A stretch of 64,000 nucleotides of DNA. Origin: Alloprevotella sp. (GTDB lineage Bacteria; Bacteroidota; Bacteroidia; Bacteroidales; Bacteroidaceae). Positions 40,447 through 47,985 of the stretch are shown here, piece by piece. Both the position numbers and the translations under genes were made by a program. Below the pieces are notes generated by a model, which saw only the letters and a list, made by a program, of their open reading frames with translations, did no database searches and was not told the origin of the DNA. Where the stretch lies: NCBI GenBank assembly GCA_017477205.1, contig JAFUXE010000034.1, positions 1-64,000 of the forward strand, in the 5' to 3' direction. Numbering within the stretch: the first letter of the stretch is position 1; each line of letters starts with the position of its first letter.

Positions 40447-41775
40447 TTATTTGTTCAGCTCCTTCCCGGGCTCCTTGAAGAATATCCAGAAGAGGACGAA
40501 TACCACGAGGGCGTAGGCTGCAAAGACGAGCCACGTGGTGTGCCAGCCGCCCACGAACTGCGTCACCAGGTCGCCCGTGACGACGGGAACCTCGCTCTGC
40601 GGCGGCAGCTTCGGCACGAAGTGGGTGACGACGGCTTGCGCGCCCAGCGAGCCCAGGAAGGCCCCCAGGCCGTTCGTCATCAGCATGAAGAGGCCCTGCG
40701 CGCTGCTGCGCATGCCCGCGTCAACGTTCTTGTCCACGTAGAGCGCGCCCGAAATGTTGAAGAAGTCAAAGGCAACGCCATAGACGATGCACGACACCAC
40801 GAACAGCAGGACGCTGGGGAAGGCAGGCGTGCCGAGGCCGAAGAGGCCGAAGCGGAACACCCAGGCCCCCATCGCTATCATCATCACGCGCTTGATGCCG
40901 AAGCGCTTCATGAAGAAGGGAATCAGCAGGATGCAGCACGTCTCGCTGAACTGCGAAAGGGAGATGAGCAGGTTGGCATTCTTGGCAAAGTACACGTCCG
41001 TGAAGCCCTCCAGGCGGGCAAAGCTGCTGATGAAGCCGTTGGCAAAGCCGTTGGAAATCTGGAGCTGCAAGCCCAGCAGGAAGCTGAAGATGAAGAACAC
41101 GGCCATGCGCTTGTCCCTGAAAAGCGAGAACGCATCGAGGCCGAAGGCTTCGGCAAGCGAGCGCGTCTCCCCCTTCGGCTTGACGGGGCAGGCAGGCAGC
41201 GTGGGCGCATAGCCCGCCAGGACGATGCTGATGGCGCCGGAGATGACAAACTGCATCGGCGTGAGCTGTACCGAGACGCCGCCGTGGTGCAGGAAGTTCA
41301 CGAGCAGCATCGTGCAGATGAAGCCTATCGTGCCGAAGACGCGGATGGGCGGGAAGTCCTTCACCGTGTCCATGCCCGCCTTGCCGAGTGCGGAGAAGGC
41401 AACGCTGTTGCTCAGCGCAAGCGTCGGCATGTAGAAGCCCACGCTCACGGCATAGAGCGAGAAGAGCACCCACTCGTTCGTCTCGGCACCCGTCTCGACG
41501 CCGTAGATGCCTGCTGCCAGCATGAACAGGCCTGCCACGAGGTGGCACAGGCCCAGCATGCGCTCCGCGCGCACCCAGCGGTCCGCAATCATGCCGATGA
41601 TGGCGGGCATGAAGATGGAGACGATGCCCTGTACGGAATAGAACCAGCCAATGATGTCGCCGTGTCCCGAGGAGAACAGATAGGCACCCATCGACGTGAG
41701 ATAGGCGCCCCAGGCGGCAAACTGCAGGAAATTCATCGCCACGAGGCGCGCCTGCAACTGTAGTTTCTGTGTCAT
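40447..41775 (-). CDS. MFS transporter of the nucleoside:H+ symporter (NupG) type
   Basis: This 442-residue inner membrane protein has twelve predicted hydrophobic segments. Its start (ARLVAMNFLQFAAWGAYLTSMGAYL) and GWFYSVQGIVSIFMPAIIGMIADRWV match the NupG/nucleoside-H+ symporter family, as do ALSNSVAFSAL and RVFGTIGFI. Bacteroidetes use members of this family for sugars as well as nucleosides. With the amino sugar kinase directly behind it, an amino sugar such as MurNAc is a plausible cargo. No TAnnTTTG element is apparent upstream. Confidence 0.82.
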   Translation of the reverse strand: MTQKLQLQARLVAMNFLQFAAWGAYLTSMGAYLFSSGHGDIIGWFYSVQGIVSIFMPAIIGMIADRWVRAERMLGLCHLVAGLFMLAAGIYGVETGAETNEWVLFSLYAVSVGFYMPTLALSNSVAFSALGKAGMDTVKDFPPIRVFGTIGFICTMLLVNFLHHGGVSVQLTPMQFVISGAISIVLAGYAPTLPACPVKPKGETRSLAEAFGLDAFSLFRDKRMAVFFIFSFLLGLQLQISNGFANGFISSFARLEGFTDVYFAKNANLLISLSQFSETCCILLIPFFMKRFGIKRVMMIAMGAWVFRFGLFGLGTPAFPSVLLFVVSCIVYGVAFDFFNISGALYVDKNVDAGMRSSAQGLFMLMTNGLGAFLGSLGAQAVVTHFVPKLPPQSEVPVVTGDLVTQFVGGWHTTWLVFAAYALVVFVLFWIFFKEPGKELNK

Positions 41776-41836
41776 GGTATTAAATCTATATTATTTATTA
41801 TATTGTGTCCGTAATAAAAACGTCCCTTCCTGCTTC

Positions 41837-42349
41837 CTAAGGCAGCATCCTCTCCACGGCCTTGCGCAGCTTCCTGTACCCCACGCGCTCCGTGAACGCC
41901 GTCACGATGCGGCCCTCCGCGTCGCAGACATAGACGCGGGGAATGCCACGCTCGGCAAAGAGGTCATAGACGCTGCGCCCCGTCTGCGGGGAGACGGGCA
42001 GCGAGAGGCTCTGCGACTCCCAGAAAGCCTTCACGCTCTCCGTGCCCTCGTCGCGGGCTATGCAGATGAAGCCCAGCTGACCGGCGTATTCCTCAAAGAC
42101 GCGGTTCACGACGGGCAGCTCGCGGCGGCAGTCGCCACAGCCGGTGTTGAAGAACACGATGACACAGGGGCGTCCCGCCAGCGTCTCAGGCGTGACGACG
42201 TCGCCCTCGGTGGTGACGACGCTGAACGGCGGCAGGACGTCGCCGACGGCGAGCAGGTCGCCTGACGCCACAATCTCGTTGTCGTCCACGCAGGAGAGCG
42301 CGACGAGGCTCGTGAGCAGCAGTACGAAGGAGGAAAAAATGCGTTTCAT
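41837..42349 (-). CDS. TlpA-like thioredoxin-fold lipoprotein
   Basis: This 170-residue protein has a lipobox signal (MKRIFSSFVLLLTSLVALSC) and a thioredoxin/AhpC-TSA fold with the redox motif CGDC in VIVFFNTGCGDCRRELPVVN and the cis-Pro region GIPRVYVCDAEGRIV. It probably acts as a periplasm-facing thiol-disulfide reductase. The start at 42349 is chosen over 42367 to give the signal peptide. It is divergent from rsmE, with back-to-back promoters. Confidence 0.87.
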   Translation of the reverse strand: MKRIFSSFVLLLTSLVALSCVDDNEIVASGDLLAVGDVLPPFSVVTTEGDVVTPETLAGRPCVIVFFNTGCGDCRRELPVVNRVFEEYAGQLGFICIARDEGTESVKAFWESQSLSLPVSPQTGRSVYDLFAERGIPRVYVCDAEGRIVTAFTERVGYRKLRKAVERMLP

Positions 42350-42364
42350 GTGTGAAATTTTGTG

Positions 42365-42372
42365 CAAAAGTA
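42365..42372 (-). promoter_or_regulatory. -7 element for the TlpA-like gene
   Basis: The minus strand reads TACTTTTG followed by CAC, matching TAnnTTTG, 15 bases before the ATG; the leader would be very short. Confidence 0.6.
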
Positions 42373-42405
42373 CGTAAAAATCTTTTTTCTTCGCTCACGA
42401 TGGCG

Positions 42406-42413
42406 TATTTTTG
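42406..42413 (+). promoter_or_regulatory. -7 element for rsmE
   Basis: TATTTTTG followed by CAC matches TAnnTTTG, 20 bases before the rsmE ATG and divergent from the TlpA-like promoter. Confidence 0.65.
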
Positions 42414-42433
42414 CACTTATTATTGGATAAAAG

Positions 42434-43162
42434 ATGAAGGAATACCACGTATTCTATGCTCCGGAACTTCCCGAAAACACGTGGCTGCCCGCCGAGGAAG
42501 CCGCCCACGCCGTGCGCGTGCTGAGGATGAGGGAGGGCGATGCCGTCCGCGCCACCGACGGGCGCGGAAACGTCTATAGCGGCCGCCTCGCGGAAGCCTC
42601 GCAGAAGCGCTGCCGCATGGAAATCAGCGACGCGGAGGCCCAGCCCCCCACCTGGCACGGCCGCATAGAGCTGGCCGTGGCGCCCACGAAGAACATGGAC
42701 CGCATGGAGTGGCTTGCCGAGAAGGCCACGGAGGTCGGCGTGGACGAAATCGTGTTCCTGGACTGCCGCAACTCCGAGCGCCGCGTCGTGAAAACGGAGC
42801 GCGTGGAGAAAATCGTGGTCAGCGCGATGAAGCAGAGCCACAAGTCCCGGAAGCCGCGCGTCACGGACATGACGCGCTTTGCCGACTACGTGGCAAGGCC
42901 CTTCGCGGGGCAGCGCTTCATCTGTCATTGCTACGAGGACGGAGACGTGGGCACCGCCGCGCCCCACCTCTTCGACGTGCTGAAGCCCGAGGGCGACGCG
43001 CAGGTGCTCATCGGCCCCGAGGGAGACTTCACGCTGGACGAGGTGAAGCTGGCCATCCGCAGCGGCTTCCGGCCCGTCACGCTCGGGACGTCGCGCCTCA
43101 GGACGGAGACGGCCGCCCTCTGCGCCGTCCACATGATGTTCCTGCGCAAGGCAGCGACGTAG
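42434..43162 (+). CDS. rsmE: 16S rRNA (uracil-1498-N3)-methyltransferase RsmE
   Basis: This 242-residue SPOUT methyltransferase modifies U1498 of 16S rRNA. Typical are the N-terminal PUA-like part (AEEAAHAVRVLRMREGDAVRATDGRGNVY), KNMDRMEWLAEKATEVGVDEIVFL, AMKQSHKSRKPRV, and the knot that binds SAM: VLIGPEGDFTLDEV and LGTSRLRTETAAL. Length is normal. Three short direct repeats separate it from the next gene on the same strand. Confidence 0.95.
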   Translation: MKEYHVFYAPELPENTWLPAEEAAHAVRVLRMREGDAVRATDGRGNVYSGRLAEASQKRCRMEISDAEAQPPTWHGRIELAVAPTKNMDRMEWLAEKATEVGVDEIVFLDCRNSERRVVKTERVEKIVVSAMKQSHKSRKPRVTDMTRFADYVARPFAGQRFICHCYEDGDVGTAAPHLFDVLKPEGDAQVLIGPEGDFTLDEVKLAIRSGFRPVTLGTSRLRTETAALCAVHMMFLRKAAT

Positions 43163-43170
43163 CGAAACAA

Positions 43171-43204
43171 AACCTGTCAAGAACCTGTCAAAAAACCTGT
43201 CAAG
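43171..43204. repeat. Three direct repeats of AACCTGTCAA
   Basis: Copies of AACCTGTCAA start at 43171, 43182 and 43194, one every 11-12 bases, immediately before the ATG of the DUF4836-like gene. The last copy ends six bases before the ATG. Confidence 0.75.
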
Positions 43205-43209
43205 ATACC

Positions 43210-44484
43210 ATGACCCACAAGAAATTTGTCCTCCTGAAAGCCTCCCTGCCCTTCGTGCTGCTGGCGGCCATCGTCGTAGGCCTGTACTTCTGGCTTTTCC
43301 TGCCGAAGGACTATGCCGACCTCGTGCCCGCAGAGTCGCGTGCCGTGGTGGCCCTGAGTCCGTCGGCCCTGATGGCCGACGAGGTGCGGCTCGGCAACCT
43401 GCTCTCCGAACAGCTCGGCTTCCGCCCCGAGGGCATGGACGAGGCGCAGGACGTTTACCTCTTCATCACCCCCAACGAATACATCGCCGCCTGTGCACCC
43501 CTGCACGACAGCCGCCGCCTGAGCGAGCAGATACAGCGCCTTTCGCAGCACGGGCAGGCCACGCTCCTGCCCCGCAGCGACCAGCTCTCGTGGGCGTGGG
43601 TGAAGAAAGGCTGGCTGGTGGCCTGGAGCAGCGACGCCGTGCTGACAATAGGCCCGGGCGTCGTTCAGGAGCAGGACGTGCTGCGGCAGACGGCCTCGCA
43701 GATATTCCGCGCGGGGCGCAACAAGAGCTTCCGCCATTCGGAGCACCAGGCCCAGATGGACGGCATCCAGGGCGACGTCAAGGTGTTCTCCCGCCTCTCT
43801 GCCCTGCCCTCCCCCTTCTCGCTGCTCTTCCGCCTTGACATACCGGCAGCGTGCAACAGCAGCAAGGTGCTCCTCGTGGCTGGTGCGGAGGTGGCCGCTG
43901 GCGGAAAGCCGGCAGGCGGCCTTACGCTGGAAGGAAAGCTCGTCAGCGAGGACGAGGAGACGCAAAAGCTCCTCGAAGCCCGTGCCGGAAAGGCCGCAGC
44001 CCTCGCACAGCCCCAGCGTCCCTATGCGCCTGAAGGCAGTGTACTCTACATGGCGGCTCACAGCCAGGGCGACGAACTCCTGACACTCCTTCGCAGCGAC
44101 CAGAACGTGCGCACGATGCTCCTCTCCCTGGACAAGGGCATCGACGCGGAAAAGCTCAGGCAGCAAGGTGGAGGCGACTTCATGCTGACGCTGACGGAGA
44201 TGCCCGCGAAGGGCGAGGCACAGTTCCGCCTGTGCGTGCAGCAGGGCGACAGCGTTTCCTATGACGAAAGCACCTTCCCCGCCCCGCCGCAATATGCCGC
44301 CTCGCCCCTGACGGCGCAGGCCGCGGGCAAACGCGCGTTCTTCTCCCTCGACATGAAGCGACTCCTGCGCCAACCGGCCCTGGACAAGGAGGTGGCGGCG
44401 ACGCTGAAGGGCATCTTCGGTGGCACGGAGCGCATCACCTACGAAGCCGAGGAAGGGCAAAGCTTCCGCCTGACGATAGAATAA
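43210..44484 (+). CDS. Membrane-anchored DUF4836-like protein
   Basis: This 424-residue protein has one N-terminal membrane segment (SLPFVLLAAIVVGLYFWLFL) and a long periplasmic part. The opening DYADLVPAESRAVVALSPSALM recalls the DUF4836 pattern of Bacteroidales (a PADA-x-AVV-like beta motif, then paired repeats). It is about 100 residues shorter than the members I know, so the family call is tentative. It is followed after eight bases by an ABC ATPase and its permease, suggesting the three proteins act together in the envelope. Function is unknown. Confidence 0.6.
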   Translation: MTHKKFVLLKASLPFVLLAAIVVGLYFWLFLPKDYADLVPAESRAVVALSPSALMADEVRLGNLLSEQLGFRPEGMDEAQDVYLFITPNEYIAACAPLHDSRRLSEQIQRLSQHGQATLLPRSDQLSWAWVKKGWLVAWSSDAVLTIGPGVVQEQDVLRQTASQIFRAGRNKSFRHSEHQAQMDGIQGDVKVFSRLSALPSPFSLLFRLDIPAACNSSKVLLVAGAEVAAGGKPAGGLTLEGKLVSEDEETQKLLEARAGKAAALAQPQRPYAPEGSVLYMAAHSQGDELLTLLRSDQNVRTMLLSLDKGIDAEKLRQQGGGDFMLTLTEMPAKGEAQFRLCVQQGDSVSYDESTFPAPPQYAASPLTAQAAGKRAFFSLDMKRLLRQPALDKEVAATLKGIFGGTERITYEAEEGQSFRLTIE

Positions 44485-44492
44485 CCTTGGAC

Positions 44493-45137
44493 ATGAACAC
44501 CATATCTCTTCAAAACACACTTCCGGAGGTCTTTGCCGCAAGGACGGACGTCAGGAGCGACGTCTGGCGGCAGGAGCTGACCTTTGAAAAAGGACGCAGC
44601 TACCTCGTCGAAGCCCAGAGCGGAACGGGGAAATCCTCGCTGTGCAGCTACCTGACGGGACAACGCCGTGACTATCAGGGCACCATCCTCTTTGACGGAC
44701 ACGACATCCGCAGCCTTGGCGTCAGCGACTGGGTGGAGACGCGCCAGAAGCACCTGAGCCACATGTACCAGGAACTGCGCCTGTTCCCCGAACTGACGGC
44801 GATGGAAAACGTGCAGATAAAAAACAGGCTGACGGCCTGGAAGGAGGAACGCGACATCAACGCATGGTTCGACGCCCTGGGCATCGGCGACAAGAAAGGG
44901 GCGAAGGTGGGACGCATGAGCTTCGGGCAGCAGCAGCGCGTGGCCCTCATCCGCGCCCTTGTGCAGCCTTTCGACTTCCTCATCCTCGACGAGCCCATCA
45001 GCCACCTGGACGACGAGAACGCCCGCACGATGGCGGAAATCCTGCTGGCAGAAGTGGGAAAGCAGGAGGCAGGGCTCATCGTCACAAGCATCGGAAAACA
45101 CATGGACATCGCCTACGACGAAGTCCTTCACCTCTGA
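44493..45137 (+). CDS. ABC transporter ATPase (LolD/MacB-like)
   Basis: This 214-residue ATPase has Walker A EAQSGTGKSSL, Q-loop HMYQELRLFPELTAMENVQI, an altered signature MSFGQQQRVALIRA (in place of LSGGQ), Walker B FDFLILDEPISHLDD and a TSIGKHMD switch, where a His at the usual place is not obvious. The ATG at 44493 is preferred to a TTG two codons upstream. The permease follows after five bases. The group usually drives mechanotransmission (MacB, FtsE, LolD) rather than plain transport. Confidence 0.87.
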   Translation: MNTISLQNTLPEVFAARTDVRSDVWRQELTFEKGRSYLVEAQSGTGKSSLCSYLTGQRRDYQGTILFDGHDIRSLGVSDWVETRQKHLSHMYQELRLFPELTAMENVQIKNRLTAWKEERDINAWFDALGIGDKKGAKVGRMSFGQQQRVALIRALVQPFDFLILDEPISHLDDENARTMAEILLAEVGKQEAGLIVTSIGKHMDIAYDEVLHL

Positions 45138-45142
45138 AAACT

Positions 45143-46351
45143 ATGAACCTCATCTGGAAACTCCTGCGCCAACATGTCAGTCCTGCACAGTTTGCCGGCT
45201 TTTTCTTTGCCAACCTCCTGGGCATGTGGATCGTGATGCTCGGCGTGCAGTTCTATATCGACGTCGCGCCCGTGCTTACTGCCGACGACGCCTTCATCAA
45301 CCAAAACTATATCGTCGTATCCAAGCGCATCACGACGGCGGGCTCCCTTGCCGGCCGCAGCAACACGTTTTCAGCTGCCGACTGCGAAGAGCTTTCCGCA
45401 CAGGACTTCTGCCGACAGGCTGCACCCTTCGTGTCGTCGCAATACAAGGTGTCGGCAGCGATGAGCATGAACGGTGCGAGTCCCTTGCGCACGGACCTTT
45501 TCTTCGAGGCCGTGCCGGACAATTTCGTGGACATCGACCCTGCCGCCTGGCACTACGAGGAAGGCAGCGAGGAGGTGCCCGTCATCCTGCCCCGCACCTA
45601 CATCGCCCTCTACAACTTCGGCTTTGCGCAGAGCCGCGGTCTTCCGAAGGTGTCGGACGGCCTCGTGGGCATGATAGACATGCAGGTTTTCATCAACTCC
45701 TCGCAAGGCGAAGGCCGCTTCCGGGGACGCATCCTGGGCTTCTCGAACCGCCTGAACACCATCCTTGTGCCCCAGGGGTTCATGGACTGGAGCAACGCAC
45801 ACTTTGAACCCGGCAAGACGGAGCAGCCCTCGCGCCTGATTGCCGAGGTGAAGAATCCTGCCGACGCAGCCATCGCCACCTTTATGCAGTCCCACGGCTA
45901 CGAGGTCGAGGACAACAAGCTGGAGGCAGGCAAGGCAACGTATTTCCTGCGCGTCGTCGTCAGCATAGTGATGCTCATTGGCCTGCTCGTGAGCCTGCTT
46001 TCTTTCTACATCCTCATGCTGAGCATCTATCTGCTCGTGCAAAAAAACACGCGGAAGCTTGAAAACCTCCTGCTCATCGGCTACAGCCCCTCGCGCGTCA
46101 GCCGCCCGTACCAGCTGCTGGCGCTGGGCATGAACGTTGCCGTGCTGGTCTTTGCCGTCGTGCTGCTCGTGCTTTGCCGCTCCTACTACATGGACGTGCT
46201 CACCCTGCTCTTCCCGCAGATGAGCGACGGCGGCATCGCCCTGGCCTTGTGCGTCGGCGCGGGCATCTGCATCGTCGTTTCCCTGCTCAACGGCTTTGCC
46301 ATACGTCGCAAGGTCATGAACATCTGGTGGAGAAAAGTGAGCATCTCCTAA
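45143..46351 (+). CDS. FtsX-like ABC transporter permease
   Basis: This 402-residue protein has the MacB/FtsX plan: one N-terminal membrane segment (FAGFFFANLLGMWIVMLGVQF), a large periplasmic domain (about 45-265), then three C-terminal segments (VVVSIVMLIGLLVSLLSFYILML, LGMNVAVLVFAVVLLVL, IALALCVGAGICIVVSLL). The cytoplasmic loop QKNTRKLENLLLIGYSPSRVSRPYQ is the coupling helix to the ATPase. Cargo or partner unknown; the DUF4836-like protein upstream is a candidate partner. Confidence 0.85.
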   Translation: MNLIWKLLRQHVSPAQFAGFFFANLLGMWIVMLGVQFYIDVAPVLTADDAFINQNYIVVSKRITTAGSLAGRSNTFSAADCEELSAQDFCRQAAPFVSSQYKVSAAMSMNGASPLRTDLFFEAVPDNFVDIDPAAWHYEEGSEEVPVILPRTYIALYNFGFAQSRGLPKVSDGLVGMIDMQVFINSSQGEGRFRGRILGFSNRLNTILVPQGFMDWSNAHFEPGKTEQPSRLIAEVKNPADAAIATFMQSHGYEVEDNKLEAGKATYFLRVVVSIVMLIGLLVSLLSFYILMLSIYLLVQKNTRKLENLLLIGYSPSRVSRPYQLLALGMNVAVLVFAVVLLVLCRSYYMDVLTLLFPQMSDGGIALALCVGAGICIVVSLLNGFAIRRKVMNIWWRKVSIS

Positions 46352-46363
46352 AAGCTTGCAAAG

Positions 46364-46429
46364 CCCCCTGAATCCTCCCTAAGCCTCCTGAATACCCCCT
46401 GAATCCTCCCAAAGCCCCCTGAATCCTCC
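46364..46429. repeat. Direct repeats of CCCCCTGAATCCTCC
   Basis: CCCCCTGAATCCTCC appears complete at 46364, 46395 and 46415 (approximate starts), with a partial copy CCTCCTGAAT at 46384. The array fills most of the 94-base gap before the AmgK/RapZ fusion gene. Confidence 0.75.
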
Positions 46430-46445
46430 ATAGAATACTTTTACC

Positions 46446-47942
46446 ATGCAACGCATCACCACCCTCTACGAGAAAACCTTCGGCACCAAGCCCGACGCCG
46501 TGACCCCGCTCACGCAGGCCGGCAGCGGACGCCGCTATTTCCGCGTTGAAAGCCACGCCGTTTCAGGAAGTCACATCGGCTGCATCGGCACGTCGGAGCG
46601 CGAAAACGAGGCTTTCCGCTATCTTTCCGACAAGCTGCGCCAGGACGGGCTTCCCGTTCCGCAGGTGGTGGCCTATGATGCTTCCACGCTCTGCTACTTG
46701 CAGACAGACCTCGGAACGACGAGCCTCTACGACCGCCTGAAAGCCAGCCGCGAGGCGGGCGGACGCTACTCGGAGGCAGAGGCCTGCCTTCTGGAGGAGA
46801 CCGTGCGCCTTCTGCCCCGTTTCCAGTTGCTTGGCGTGAGGGATATAGACAAGGAGAAACTCCTTCCGCCGACGGATTTCACGCTGCGCACCGTGATGTA
46901 CGACCTGAACTATTTCAAGTACTGCTTCCTGCGCACCACGCCTGCGGACTACGACGAGGACTTGTTGCAGGACGACCTCGAAGCCTTTGCCCGCGCCCTG
47001 ACGCAGGAGGCCGCGCCCTGCCTGATGCTCCGCGATTTTCAGGCCCGCAACGTGATGCTCTGCGGGGAGAAGCCCTTCGTCATCGACTTCCAGGGGGCCC
47101 GCCTCGGACCTCCCGCCTACGACCTCGCGGCATTTCTCACGCAGGCCTCAGCACGCTATCCGCAGGAGCTTCGGGAAAGGCTCGTGAAGGCCTACGTCGC
47201 TGCCTATCAGGAGCTGGAGCCGCTGGACGAGGCCGCTTTCCGCGAAGAACTCCGCCGCATGACGCTCTTCCGCCTGCTGCAAGTGCTGGGAGCCTATGGG
47301 CTTCGCGGAAAGTTTGAGCGCAAGCCCCACTTCCTTCAGAGTATTCCGCCAGCCCTCGCCCGCCTCGGGCAGCTTCTGGAAGCCAGGGCGGCAGAACGCT
47401 ATCCCGAGCTGGAACGCACCTTGCGCCAGCTTGTCGGGGAAAGCCGCGTGGATGCGGCACCAGCCAAGGACGATGCGGTGCCAGCCAAGGACGATGCGGT
47501 GCCAGCCAAGGAGAAAGCGGCAAGTCCCCTTGTGGTCCGTATCTTTTCCTTTTCCTACAAGAAAGGCATCCCCGAGGACGAGAGCGGCAACGGCGGCGGC
47601 TATGTCTTCGACTGCCGCGCGCCCCACAACCCCGGCCGCTATGAGGCATACAAGACGCTGACGGGACTTGACGAGCCGGTCATCCGCTTTTTGGAGGAAG
47701 ACGGCGAGATACAGCCCTTCCTGCAGAGCGTATTCCAGCTTGCGGACTTCCACGTGCAGCGTTACATCGACAGGGGCTTCACGTCCCTGATGTTCAGCTT
47801 CGGCTGCACGGGCGGCCAGCATCGTTCCGTCTATTCAGCGCAGCATCTGGCGGAGCATCTGCACGAGCGCTTCGGCATCGAGGTGCGACTTTGCCACCGC
47901 GAGCAGGGTATTCGCACAATTCTTTCGCCCGTGATAAAATAA
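46446..47942 (+). CDS. AmgK-like sugar kinase domain fused to RapZ C-terminal domain
   Basis: This 498-residue protein has two parts. Residues 1-330 form an aminoglycoside phosphotransferase-type kinase (AGSGRRYFRVES, CLMLRDFQARNVMLCGEKPFVIDFQGARLGPPAYDLA, with catalytic D and DFQ metal site), related to AmgK, the anomeric MurNAc/GlcNAc kinase. Residues about 365-498 match the RapZ C-terminal domain (FSFSYKKGIPEDESGNGGGYVFDCR, FGCTGGQHRSVYSAQHLAEHL), which in E. coli binds GlcN6P and steers GlmS expression. A linker of three DAxPAKD repeats joins them. The fusion may couple amino sugar salvage with sensing. It lacks RapZ's N-terminal P-loop domain. Confidence 0.85.
   Translation: MQRITTLYEKTFGTKPDAVTPLTQAGSGRRYFRVESHAVSGSHIGCIGTSERENEAFRYLSDKLRQDGLPVPQVVAYDASTLCYLQTDLGTTSLYDRLKASREAGGRYSEAEACLLEETVRLLPRFQLLGVRDIDKEKLLPPTDFTLRTVMYDLNYFKYCFLRTTPADYDEDLLQDDLEAFARALTQEAAPCLMLRDFQARNVMLCGEKPFVIDFQGARLGPPAYDLAAFLTQASARYPQELRERLVKAYVAAYQELEPLDEAAFREELRRMTLFRLLQVLGAYGLRGKFERKPHFLQSIPPALARLGQLLEARAAERYPELERTLRQLVGESRVDAAPAKDDAVPAKDDAVPAKEKAASPLVVRIFSFSYKKGIPEDESGNGGGYVFDCRAPHNPGRYEAYKTLTGLDEPVIRFLEEDGEIQPFLQSVFQLADFHVQRYIDRGFTSLMFSFGCTGGQHRSVYSAQHLAEHLHERFGIEVRLCHREQGIRTILSPVIK
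47451..47513 (+). repeat. In-frame 21-base tandem repeat (3 copies)
   Basis: Copies at 47451-47471, 47472-47492 and 47493-47513 differ at one or two bases and encode DAAPAKD, DAVPAKD, DAVPAKE, a flexible linker between the kinase and RapZ domains. Copy number could vary between strains without shifting the frame. Confidence 0.92.
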
Positions 47943-47985
47943 AATGCCCTTCGCCACGTTCTTATATATACGCCCGAGAAAGAAC

